From positions 1-15,363 of the forward strand of contig DAOVQB010000100.1 in NCBI GenBank assembly GCA_030628905.1: 15,363 nt of DNA. The letters are read 5' to 3'. The notes below the pieces were generated by a model. That model did not search any database. It was not told where the DNA came from and saw only the letters and a program-made list of their open reading frames with translations. This DNA comes from DAOVQB01 sp023128935. GTDB taxonomy: Bacteria; Eisenbacteria; RBG-16-71-46; CAIMUX01; WJJG01. Positions 7,255-14,260 of the stretch are shown here, in pieces. The translations under genes were made by a program, and so were the position numbers. Positions within the stretch are counted from its first letter, which is position 1, and every line of letters starts with the position of its first letter.

Positions 7255-7300
7255 GCCAGGAGTGAGACAGGAGCAAGACACGAACAAGACAAGGGAGACT
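7246..7300. repeat. 11-bp degenerate tandem repeat at the phosphatase-remnant stop
   Basis: Five 11-bp units begin at 7246, 7257, 7268, 7279 and 7290, with consensus CAGGAGNAAGA. The first unit contains the TAA stop of the phosphatase remnant. The first three units are clear and the last two degenerate. The remaining gene-free sequence (7301-7460) holds a plus-strand open frame with no recognisable character and no good ribosome-binding site, which I do not call. Confidence 0.7.
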
Positions 7301-7460
7301 AAGAACGCCGGAGTCGTTCTCTTCGGAGCAGCCCGCCACCTCCGTGGCTATCGCCATGAGTCGGTCAGGGCGCCGATGCTCAAGACGCTCGCCGCGGCGC
7401 TGGTGGACTTCAGCGGATGGGACCGCCGCATGCCCTCATCGACTCTTAGACCCTATGCCC

Positions 7461-8789
7461 TTATCGAACCAATAGAAGCGGCTGGGTAGCACTCGCGCCA
7501 CCCATGCTCGCGCGCACGAAGTAGACTCCACTCGCAACTGCTTGCCCCGATTGATCAGTGCCATCCCATGCTGTGCGCAACGTGCCGCCCGGGCTTGCCG
7601 CGGGGATCCATTGCCGGATGGTTCTGCCGCTGGCATCGTAAATGACCAGATGAAACCGCACGCCTTGGGTGATCGGTGCTGAGAGCAGAATCGTCGTTCC
7701 GATGATGCATGGGTTTGGTTCCAACGCGAGCCGCACATCACCGCGCTGAACAACGGGCGCGGTGACATCCTGGGCGGCGCAACCGATGCCCGCGAAACCG
7801 ATCAGATCGCACTCGGGATTGGGTGGCGAAAAAGGAGCGCAGGGCGAGTCTGCAGCGAGCGAGAAATCGCCGTTGGGCAGGTCGCAGAAAAGCGGGTCCT
7901 CCGAGATGTTGCCGTTGATCCCGTACTGGCCGGCAATGCAGCCAACCCAGTTTCCACCCGCATTCCCATAGATGTCGCAGCAGGACAGCTCGATTGTGCC
8001 GTCCATGCTACAGTCTATCGCTGAGCCCAGGCCACCAAAGGCCGAGATGCAGTTCAGAACGACGGTGTGGGAAGATTGGCCGCTTATGATGCTGTTGCCG
8101 AACTGGCTCTCATTGCAGACGAAAGTGCAATGGGAAACAGTGACCGTGCTCCCCACGGCGATCAGGCTCGCGGCTACGGGAGCTGTGTTCCTGGCGAAGA
8201 CACAGTGATCCACAGCCCCTGTGGATGCACCGAGCGTCAGCGCACCTGCCGAACTGCCGGAGGTGTTCTCAATGAAGATGCAGTCTGCAATGGTGTTGTT
8301 GTATCCCCAGGTGTAGATACCACCCCCTTGCTCGGCGTGGTTGCTCATAAATATGCAGTGGCGAATGGTGGGCTGGGTACCCACGCAAAGAATGGCGCCT
8401 CCCGCGCCATCGGGATATGATCCGCTCAGGTAGCCTCCGCGGATCGTCACCCGCTCCATCCGTGCATCCGCAGTCTCTCCGCTCTGGAAGATAAAACCCC
8501 GGTGGGGATCGGCCTCCGAGCCCTCGCAGTCGATGATACAGAGTTCCGTCTCGCCGCTTTGGGATGTGACCAGCAGCGCTTTGGCGTTGTAGTCGAGATC
8601 GCGGTTGCCGGGTCCGGTGAAGGTGCCGTCGGCCAGATGGACAGTGTCCGCGGGTGCGGCTGCGTCGAGGGCATCTTGGATCGTGGGATAGGGACCATGA
8701 CCGTCAGGGTAGACGACCAGAATGTCCGCGAGTGCCGCCGCGCACATCATCTGAAGGCATACCAGAATACAGAGGATCGCGGTTCTCAT
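7461..8789 (-). CDS. Secreted right-handed parallel beta-helix protein with FlgD-like C-terminal domain
   Basis: A 442-residue exported protein. The ATG at 8789 has GGAGG at 8798-8802 with 8-nt spacing. It opens a clean signal peptide (MRTAILCILVCLQMMCAAALA, cut near residue 21). The next stretch, YPTIQDALDAAAPADTVHLA then DGTFTGPGNRDLD, is the classic entry of pectate-lyase-like/NosD-type beta-helix proteins. It is followed by imperfect coils (TIRHCIFMSNHAEQGGGIY, NTIADCIFIENTS, VDHCVFARNT, VSHCTFVCN) to about residue 340. The last 85 residues form a FlgD-Ig/type IX-like sorting module: LEPNPC, VIYDASGRTIRQW, WDGTDQSGQAVASGVYFVRA. No catalytic residues can be assigned. In this kind of genome such proteins are common surface or secreted proteins. 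The C-terminal module suggests secretion through an outer-membrane system, but no type IX genes are in view. Confidence 0.85.
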   Translation of the reverse strand: MRTAILCILVCLQMMCAAALADILVVYPDGHGPYPTIQDALDAAAPADTVHLADGTFTGPGNRDLDYNAKALLVTSQSGETELCIIDCEGSEADPHRGFIFQSGETADARMERVTIRGGYLSGSYPDGAGGAILCVGTQPTIRHCIFMSNHAEQGGGIYTWGYNNTIADCIFIENTSGSSAGALTLGASTGAVDHCVFARNTAPVAASLIAVGSTVTVSHCTFVCNESQFGNSIISGQSSHTVVLNCISAFGGLGSAIDCSMDGTIELSCCDIYGNAGGNWVGCIAGQYGINGNISEDPLFCDLPNGDFSLAADSPCAPFSPPNPECDLIGFAGIGCAAQDVTAPVVQRGDVRLALEPNPCIIGTTILLSAPITQGVRFHLVIYDASGRTIRQWIPAASPGGTLRTAWDGTDQSGQAVASGVYFVRASMGGASATQPLLLVR

Positions 8790-8966
8790 GATACCAACCT
8801 CCATCATGCGTTGAATCCCGCACGAGCCTTTTGGTAACAGGTAACGTGCCTGCACCCGCATAGAGCATACCAGACCCAGCTGCTGTTCGCAGCGCGTTTC
8901 GTTGTACAGTGGCTCGCATCGGAACGCGCGAAGGCAAGCATCGTCTCGTTCTGATCTCGATCGTCG

Positions 8967-8993
8967 CCGCCTGCCGACACAGTCGGCAGGTGG
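8967..8993 (-). terminator. Hairpin downstream of the B12 radical SAM gene
   Basis: A perfect 9-bp stem, CCTGCCGAC (8970-8978) with GTCGGCAGG (8982-8990), closes a 3-nt loop; two further C:G pairs extend it outward beyond one mismatch. It starts about 13 nt after the stop of the B12 radical SAM gene and lies in the gap before the beta-helix gene. There is no T-tract, so it is a strong hairpin but only a probable terminator. The rest of 8790-9005 shows no other feature. Confidence 0.55.
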
Positions 8994-9005
8994 ACGCTGA
9001 GCGCT

Positions 9006-10697
9006 TCAGACATCGACTGCGAGGCGCTCTCCCGACAACGGTTCGGCGGCACACACTGCCGCCGCAGGCGCCACCGCGGCCACGGGTACCACCCCCGCCA
9101 CCTCTCCCACGACCCGCACCAGCGAATCGCCGGTATCGAGCGCTTCAATCTGCCCACTCAACCGGCGCTCCAAGAACTGGGCGAAGGGCCGCACATGCAG
9201 GTAGAGCGCGGCGAATGACACCACTGTCCGGAGCGCCCGCGGGTTGTGCAGCAGACAATCCCCCAGGGCCCGCCAGTAATGGCCCCGTGCCTGCTGATCG
9301 CGCACTCCCATCTGCAGGCTGATCCTCAGGAAGGACCGCAGATTCTGGCCGACAACACGCAACGGGCGACGCAATTCGGGTCGCGCAAGGTCGAGATCCC
9401 GCGCCATGCGTCGCACGCGCCCGAAGAAGGCTCGTGGGTGGTAGATCGTCCGTAGGATGGTGCGGTAGTCGGTGAGGATCTCCCCCCGCGGCCTCAGGGT
9501 CACGTAGTTGAGGCCCGACGTGCACTGATCCGTTGCATCATCGGACGCTGGGCGATCGAAACTCGCATGCAGACGTCCTTCGGCACACAGTCGGCGAGCG
9601 AGCTGCGTATTCGGCAGCGCATAGAGCAACCCCACCATGCACACCGGAATGGCGGCCTCTTCGATGCAAGCGATCATCGCCTGCGAGACGGAAGCGGTCT
9701 CGCCATCGAAGCCGACGATGAAGCCCGCATTCACGAACATCCCTGCCCGATGGATCTTGCGAATACTGGCGGCGATGTCCCGGCCCGTGTTCTGAGCCTT
9801 GTGGGTGCTGAGGAGGATGTCGGTGTCGGGGGATTCGATGCCCACGAAAATGGCGAAGAACCCCGCCCGGCGCATGAGCGCTAGTAGACCGTCATCGTCG
9901 GCCAGATTGAGGCTGGCCTCGCTCGTAAACTCGAAGCGGTAGCTGCGCCGCTTGCGCCAGTCCCCCAGCGCAGCGAGGAAGGCTCGGGTGGCCTTGGGAT
10001 TCCCAATGAGGTTATCATCGACGAAGTCGACGTGTCCCCGATGGCCGAGTTCGTGGAGACAGTCGAGCTCCTTCAGCATCTGGTCCGTCTTCTTGAATCG
10101 GGGCACCCGGCCGTTCAGCTCGATCACGTTGCAGAACTCGCAGTTGTAGGGACAGCCGCGCGAGAACTGCACCCCGACATGCATGTAGTGCTCGAGCTTG
10201 AGCAGGTCGAAGCGGGGCACAGGCGACCGCGTCAGATCGGGAAACGATTCAGCCACGAACGTTCCGCGTGCTTCTCCCGCATGCCAGGCCGCGACGAACT
10301 CACCCATCAGCTCCTCGGCCTCACCCAGCACCCGGAAGTCGGCATCGGCGTATACGTCGGGACTGGCCGTCACGTCCGGCCCGCCGACTACGACCGGCTT
10401 CCCGCTGGCGTGCGCCCGCGCGATGATCCGCTGCGCATCAAGCTGCTGCGGGAGCATGCTGCCGACCATGACCAGATCGGCCCACTCCAGATCGCCATCG
10501 AGCAAATCCTCGATGTTGCAGTCGATCAAGCGCACGACCCATTCCCGGGGCAGCAGGGCGGCCACGGTAATCAGCCCTAGAGGAGCAGCCACATAGCGCG
10601 CCCCCACGACCGCACAGGTTTCCTGGTAGTTCCAGAACGAACGGAGACTGAAGCGTGGACTTATCAGGAGTACATTCGGGTCGCGCGTCTGGTTCAA
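9006..10697 (-). CDS. B12-binding domain radical SAM protein with DUF4070-like C-terminus
   Basis: A 563-residue protein starting at TTG (10697) with an AGGGGG ribosome-binding site about five bases upstream. Residues 1-140 form a cobalamin-binding Rossmann-like domain: PNVLLISPRF, PLGLITVAALLP, RLIDCNIEDL, WADLVMVGS and PVVVGGPDVTASP. The DxHxxG cobalamin-ligand motif is absent, as in several members of this class. Residues 178-190 carry the radical SAM cluster motif RGCPYNCEFC (Cys182, 186, 189). The barrel continues with VDFVDDNLIGN and FFAIFVGIESP. The region after about residue 380 resembles DUF4070, seen in hopanoid methylase-like (HpnP/HpnR-type) relatives. The tail (about 520-563) is Ala/Val-rich and probably disordered. 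Likely chemistry is methylation or another radical modification of a lipid or small molecule; the substrate is unknown. A TATTAT box at 10718-10723 could be a -10 element, without a matching -35. Confidence 0.85.
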   Translation of the reverse strand: MNQTRDPNVLLISPRFSLRSFWNYQETCAVVGARYVAAPLGLITVAALLPREWVVRLIDCNIEDLLDGDLEWADLVMVGSMLPQQLDAQRIIARAHASGKPVVVGGPDVTASPDVYADADFRVLGEAEELMGEFVAAWHAGEARGTFVAESFPDLTRSPVPRFDLLKLEHYMHVGVQFSRGCPYNCEFCNVIELNGRVPRFKKTDQMLKELDCLHELGHRGHVDFVDDNLIGNPKATRAFLAALGDWRKRRSYRFEFTSEASLNLADDDGLLALMRRAGFFAIFVGIESPDTDILLSTHKAQNTGRDIAASIRKIHRAGMFVNAGFIVGFDGETASVSQAMIACIEEAAIPVCMVGLLYALPNTQLARRLCAEGRLHASFDRPASDDATDQCTSGLNYVTLRPRGEILTDYRTILRTIYHPRAFFGRVRRMARDLDLARPELRRPLRVVGQNLRSFLRISLQMGVRDQQARGHYWRALGDCLLHNPRALRTVVSFAALYLHVRPFAQFLERRLSGQIEALDTGDSLVRVVGEVAGVVPVAAVAPAAAVCAAEPLSGERLAVDV

Positions 10698-10774
10698 GGT
10701 CTCCCCCTTTCCAGTTCATAATACGCGCGCGAGGAGTAATGGTTCGCCTCGCAGAACACCTCGCATTCGGGGGC

Positions 10775-10808
10775 AAAAAGGGGAGGGCGCACCGGTGGCG
10801 CTTTCCCC
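10775..10808 (-). terminator. Rho-independent terminator downstream of the aminotransferase gene
   Basis: On the minus strand a GGGGA..GCGC / GCGC..TCCCC stem (11 positions, two mismatches) encloses a 7-nt loop and is followed directly by TTTTT (10775-10779). It begins about 31 nt after the aminotransferase stop codon. It separates that gene from the B12 radical SAM gene, so the two are probably transcribed separately. Confidence 0.75.
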
Positions 10809-10839
10809 CTCTCGTGGCTACCAGCGGCGGCCGCTACCG

Positions 10840-11874
10840 CTATCCTTCGATCCGCTCGGTCCAGCCGTACTTGTCGGGAACGTCACCGCACTGGATGCTG
10901 GTGAGCCCGTTGTAGAGTTCTGTGCAATGGGGACCTGGCTTGCCGTCCTTCAGATACACGATTTCCTTCCCGCGGAAGGTAATGCTCTCGATCGGCGTGA
11001 TGACCGCCGCAGTCCCACAGGCCCCGGTCTCCACAAATTCATGAAGCTCGTCGGTCAGTACAACCCGCTCCTCCACCTTGTAGCCCAGGTCAGCAGCTAG
11101 GACCCGCAGTGACATGTTCGTAATCGAGCGCAGAATGGTCGGCGACTTGGGCGTTACATACGCCTTGTCCTTCGTGATCCCGAAGAAATTGGCCGCGCCC
11201 AGCTCCTCGATGTACTTATGCTCCTTGGCGTCCAGATAGAGCGCCTCGCCATAACCCTTGTCGCGGGCGTGGACCGTGCCTCGCATCCCCGCGGCATAAT
11301 TGCCGCCGGCCTTTGCCGTCCCCACACCTTGGGGGGCAGCTCGATCCATCGTCTCCTCGATAATCAGTCGCGTAGGGCTGAACCCCTGCTTGAAGTACGG
11401 CCCCACGGGTGTCACCAACACCAGGAACATGTACTCATCTGCGGGTCTTACTCCGATCCTCGCTCCGGTGCCGATCAGCAGTGGCCGCACGTACAAGGAT
11501 GCACCACTGCCGTAAGGCGGAATGAACCGCTTGTTGGCCTTGACAACGCGGTGGACAGCCTGCGTGAACAGTTCTGTGGGCGGAGCCTGCATAAGCAATA
11601 GGCTTGCGGAATGCTGCATGCGCTTGGCGTTCTCCGCCATCCGGAAACCCAGAAAACGGCCATCCTTTGTCTCGTAAACCTTCATGCCCTCAAAAGCCGC
11701 CTGGCCGTAGTGTGTACACGTTGCAGCAATGTGCAGCGGGATGGTCTCAGAATCCGTCTCGATGCCATCATCCCACTTCCCATCGCGCCAGGTGTAGCGA
11801 ACGTTGATATCTGTCTTCTGGTAGCTAAAGGGCAGGCTTCCGAAGTCAAGGTTGGCCTTTTCCGAAATACACAT
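10840..11874 (-). CDS. ilvE: Branched-chain amino acid aminotransferase (class IV PLP)
   Basis: A 344-residue cytosolic enzyme of the class IV aminotransferase fold. It interconverts leucine, isoleucine and valine with their 2-oxo acids using glutamate/2-oxoglutarate. Seen: HYGQAAFEGMKVY (residues 55-67), the arginine-containing YVRPLLIGTG near 128-137, the PLP lysine Lys188 in GTAKAGGNYAAG, YIEELGAANFF with the conserved Glu-Glu (221-231), and EFVETGACGTAAVITPI (279-295). Length and motif spelling fit the longer BCAT group that includes the eukaryote-like enzymes. The ATG at 11874 is preceded by a GGGGGTG site about six bases away. It lies 159 nt downstream of the PqqD-like gene, with no clear terminator between them but a 12-bp palindrome CCTGGGCCCAGG at 11937-11948. 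It may be an independent housekeeping gene or the last gene of the RiPP transcript; its own terminator follows. Confidence 0.92.
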   Translation of the reverse strand: MCISEKANLDFGSLPFSYQKTDINVRYTWRDGKWDDGIETDSETIPLHIAATCTHYGQAAFEGMKVYETKDGRFLGFRMAENAKRMQHSASLLLMQAPPTELFTQAVHRVVKANKRFIPPYGSGASLYVRPLLIGTGARIGVRPADEYMFLVLVTPVGPYFKQGFSPTRLIIEETMDRAAPQGVGTAKAGGNYAAGMRGTVHARDKGYGEALYLDAKEHKYIEELGAANFFGITKDKAYVTPKSPTILRSITNMSLRVLAADLGYKVEERVVLTDELHEFVETGACGTAAVITPIESITFRGKEIVYLKDGKPGPHCTELYNGLTSIQCGDVPDKYGWTERIEG

Positions 11875-12033
11875 AATCGCACCCCCGCATTTCCTGACCA
11901 GTGTTGGTGACTTGCCGAACGACGAAGTCTATCACCCCTGGGCCCAGGTTTCCACCCTTCAGGCAGGAAACGAGCGAGTCCGCACGCCTGGCACGGAAAT
12001 GAGCAGGCCTGTAACTCATGGATGGACAAGCAA

Positions 12034-12447
12034 TTAATTGAGGCGGGCGTTCCCTCTGAGCGCAGCGCCCGAACGTATGGCCACCGAGTTGGTGGACTCC
12101 ACATCCACAAAGCCCAAGTCCTGCAGTTGCCCCAGGAAGGCCAGCGCATCGCGCTTGAGGTCCCCCAGCGCCGCAAGGGGAAAGAGCTCTGACATCAAAC
12201 GGACAATCTCAGGGAGGGTTGCGCCCATGCCATCCAGCGCTTCCCAGACATGTACACTGGCGGCATTGCGCAGCTGGAAGTACTCCCCCTCAACCGTGGC
12301 CAGGGTCCATCCCCCTTGCTTGTCCTCAAAGGCGCGGGCTGTGCGGGATCTCGAGTAGCGATACTCCCGCTCAGCGCCATGGCCGGATGGTTTGGCACCG
12401 TGGCCAGGCTGTTCAGCCCCCGTCCTGTCCCCCATGCGGTTCGTCAA
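12034..12447 (-). CDS. PqqD-like RiPP precursor recognition protein
   Basis: A 137-residue protein. I place the start at the TTG (12445-12447). It overlaps the maturase TGA stop as TTGA and has AGGAGG 10 nt upstream (12458-12463); the ATG at 12456 is only one base from that site and so poorly placed. The core (about residues 33-130) matches the PqqD fold: RTARAFEDKQGGWTLATV, GEYFQLRNAASVHVWEAL, a helical LPEIVRLMSELFPL, DLKRDALAFLGQLQDLGFV. The N-terminal 30 residues are Gly/His/Arg-rich and probably disordered. Family knowledge: PqqD-like RiPP recognition elements bind the leader of a precursor peptide and present it to a radical SAM partner. Here that partner is the immediately upstream gene, and the overlap implies translational coupling. 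Confidence 0.82.
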   Translation of the reverse strand: MTNRMGDRTGAEQPGHGAKPSGHGAEREYRYSRSRTARAFEDKQGGWTLATVEGEYFQLRNAASVHVWEALDGMGATLPEIVRLMSELFPLAALGDLKRDALAFLGQLQDLGFVDVESTNSVAIRSGAALRGNARLN

Positions 12448-13532
12448 GGTTCGCATCCCTCCTCAATGGCCCTGCACTCAGCCAGAACCCGATCCCCGAA
12501 GGTCACGACATCCAGCGGACAGGGGTCACAGTTCTCATAATGCGGGCAGTCCCTGCACAGGGTCAGCCCTTCATACACACGCGCCGAGTGGGCGAAGTTG
12601 TAGAAATCGACCATATAGGCGCTCCTCAGGAATTTCCCCGCCTCCGGGCTGCGGATATTGAACGGCCGGATCTCATAGTAGGGCGTTCCATCCCCACGGA
12701 CGGGAACCGGACGTTCAACAGCCATGCGACACGGATGGATGTTCCCGCTGAAATCTATGACGGCCGCCTCCAAGCCAGCGGGGCAGAATTGCGCGGGGTA
12801 GATCGGGTAGCCGTAGCGCTCAGTCAAGGCAGCCTTGAGGCGCGCGTGACCGAAGTTGACCCTCAACCGCGACGGATCTGAGAGCCGCATGGCCGCTCGG
12901 GCCACTCGTCCCGTGGCGATGATCCACTCACGGGGTTTGAGAGCCAACGCCTTGATCTCGGAGGACTGCCACGGCCAAGACCTCATGCGATCAATGAGAA
13001 TGCTGTCCACGCCAAGGTCCCCCAACCTGAGGAGTGATTCCCCGAGTCGTTCGAAGTTGCTCACTGTGAGCGTGACTTGCATGGTTATCTTTACCTGGGA
13101 ACCCGAACTCTTACGCTCGGCCAGAAGTACCTTCAGGTTGCGCACGCACGCAGCATAATAGCCTGATCCGCGAACAGCATCATTCTCTTCGGCGAAGAAG
13201 CTATCGAGACTGAAATTGACTGAAAGGTCGCTAGACTCCTGAAGAGCGCGCCGGAGTGGCTCCGCCATTGCCAATCCATTTGTGGCGATCCCTACGCGCA
13301 GACCGCGCTTGAGGGCTTCACCAATGATCTCGGCAAGATCGACCCTCAGAGTGGGCTCTCCACCCAGGAGGATGATCGAATCCACGCCGGCGGTCTTCAG
13401 GTGATCCAGAGTGGCGACAACTAGCTCGAGGTTTGGCTCCGTCCATTCAGTTCGGCCCATGGATTCAGCTGCCGAGCAGTAGCGACAGCAAGCATTGCAG
13501 CGAGCCGTAATGTCCCAGAAGACGTGTGTCAC
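12444..13532 (-). CDS. Radical SAM/SPASM peptide maturase
   Basis: A 362-residue enzyme beginning at GTG (13532), with AAAGGA about seven bases upstream. The radical SAM motif is CX3CX2C at Cys12, Cys16, Cys19 in WDITARCNACCRYC; Cys15 is an extra neighbouring cysteine. GGEP is at 57-60 (LLGGEPTLR), ATNG at 83-86, and a SLDS-like strand near 108-111. The C-terminus has a SPASM pattern: Cys250-X12-Gly-X4-Cys268, then Cys326-X2-Cys329-X5-Cys335-X2-Cys338, and Cys353, enough for one or two auxiliary Fe-S clusters. SPASM maturases install thioether, C-C or C-O links in peptides. It lies 100 nt downstream of the small precursor gene and overlaps the PqqD-like gene by 4 bp, a typical RiPP arrangement. 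The product type cannot be read from sequence. Codons 64-80 are the source of the 48-bp repeat. Confidence 0.9.
   Translation of the reverse strand: MTHVFWDITARCNACCRYCSAAESMGRTEWTEPNLELVVATLDHLKTAGVDSIILLGGEPTLRVDLAEIIGEALKRGLRVGIATNGLAMAEPLRRALQESSDLSVNFSLDSFFAEENDAVRGSGYYAACVRNLKVLLAERKSSGSQVKITMQVTLTVSNFERLGESLLRLGDLGVDSILIDRMRSWPWQSSEIKALALKPREWIIATGRVARAAMRLSDPSRLRVNFGHARLKAALTERYGYPIYPAQFCPAGLEAAVIDFSGNIHPCRMAVERPVPVRGDGTPYYEIRPFNIRSPEAGKFLRSAYMVDFYNFAHSARVYEGLTLCRDCPHYENCDPCPLDVVTFGDRVLAECRAIEEGCEP
13295..13342. repeat. 48-bp perfect inverted repeat, copy B (inside maturase gene)
   Basis: This segment of the maturase gene encodes residues 64-80 (VDLAEIIGEALKRGLR), just after the GGEP motif. 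It is identical to the reverse complement of 1612-1659. It fits the family sequence here, so this copy is the likely parent. Confidence 0.95.
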
Positions 13533-13602
13533 ACAGAGATCCTTTCTCTCTCCTAGAGCCCGTCAAGCCGGAGTCTAGACGCCACTCGTGAGATCATTTG
13601 CC

Positions 13603-13632
13603 GTACGTACAGTGTGGTGCGCTACACACAGC
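13603..13632 (-). other. Palindrome and short hairpin just after the precursor stop
   Basis: Within the 100-nt gap between precursor and maturase, directly after the precursor TAG, lie GTGTG/CACAC arms (13612-13616 and 13625-13629, 8-nt loop) followed by the 8-bp palindrome GTACGTAC (13603-13610). There is no T-tract. Such an element could attenuate read-through or protect the precursor mRNA end, but the stem is short. Confidence 0.3.
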
Positions 13633-13788
13633 CTAGTCTGAGTCGACGCAGATACCACAGACGAAGTTCACCGCCGCGCCTGGCATTGTACCGCGACCCT
13701 GGGGTCCTCGAGCGGCCGAGGCCGGTTCAAGGCGCGGCGCCTCGTAATCGTGTGTCACCACGTTGTCGAACGTTGCCCTTTGCTGCAT
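13633..13788 (-). CDS. Putative RiPP precursor peptide (51 aa)
   Basis: A 51-residue peptide with ATG at 13788 and a strong Shine-Dalgarno AAAGGAGG 8 nt upstream. A GTG-started extension to 13881 has no ribosome-binding site. The N-terminal half is leader-like (MQQRATFDNVVTHDYEAPRL) and holds YEAPRL at residues 15-20. This fits YxxPxL, a motif in lasso-type leaders bound by PqqD-like recognition elements. A Gly/Arg/Pro linker follows (ARGPQGRGTMPG). The C-terminal core is short and carries the only two cysteines in a CxxC (Cys44, Cys47: VCGICVDSD), with an acidic end. The next genes encode a SPASM radical SAM enzyme and a PqqD-like protein, so thioether or other side-chain crosslinking of the core is inferred. 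No homologue is recognised by eye. Cleavage site and final structure are unknown, and no protease or transporter is in view. Confidence 0.72.
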   Translation of the reverse strand: MQQRATFDNVVTHDYEAPRLEPASAARGPQGRGTMPGAAVNFVCGICVDSD

Positions 13789-13796
13789 CGCTAGTT

Positions 13797-13804
13797 CCTC
13801 CTTT
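13797..13804 (-). promoter_or_regulatory. Strong ribosome-binding site of the precursor peptide gene
   Basis: AAAGGAGG on the minus strand, 8 nt before the ATG at 13788, is the most complete Shine-Dalgarno match in the window. It decides the start of the small gene and suggests the peptide is made in excess over its maturase, whose site is weaker (AAAGGA before GTG). Confidence 0.8.
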
Positions 13805-14260
13805 GTGTGTGCGGCGGGGAGGTCCTTCCACACGCCGCGAGTCTCCATCAGCCCGCCGGGCCAGTCCGACGGGCAGATCACAGTGGATCCGAGGAGTTCT
13901 CTAGCGAAACGCGTTCCACGAGGGCCAGACCAGAGCGGAGAGGAGGCGGGAGGACATGCGTTCTCGGAGGAGAGGGGGGGATCAAATCAGTTTCTGTTCC
14001 AGGACCTTGCCCGGCGGGTCAGTGGGCTAGGCAGAGCACTGGATCAGGCGGGGCAGTGGGCCAGGAGCATTTGAATGGCCTGCGCTGGAATGCGAGAGTG
14101 CATTCTTTGGGCAGCGGCATGTCAGCGCATCCGCGCACTGTGAATGCGTCCACCCATCGCCACAGATGTCCAGAACTCAACAGAAGCCGCTGCGCCGGCG
14201 GGCGCGGTGGGCACAACAGCCGAAGACGATCCTCCCTTCTCGAAACCCGGAGTTCTACAG
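13805..14260. other. Gene-free stretch upstream of the RiPP precursor, with a 19-bp direct repeat
   Basis: No gene is supported here. It should hold the promoter of the precursor transcript, but I find no clear -35/-10 pair. Two direct copies of a 19-bp motif with core CAGTGGGC lie at 14013-14031 and 14047-14065 (17 of 19 positions identical, 34-bp spacing). A 6-bp perfect hairpin GAATGC/GCATTC lies at 14088-14105. Open frames across this stretch look like chance GC-rich frames. Confidence 0.45.

Noticed and set aside
7262..7489. Plus-strand open frame of 75 codons after the phosphatase remnant
   Set aside because: Its start lies inside the 11-bp repeat, its end overlaps the beta-helix gene antisense, and no family character is visible. 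The AGGAG upstream is part of the repeat.
13633..13788. Lasso peptide precursor
   Set aside because: The leader has YxxPxL, but the Thr spacing and core do not fit a lasso peptide, and no asparagine-synthetase-like cyclase or transglutaminase-like protease is present.
13789..13881. N-terminal extension of the precursor peptide to 82 residues
   Set aside because: It would need a GTG with no Shine-Dalgarno, and the strong AAAGGAGG would lie within the coding sequence instead of just before the ATG.
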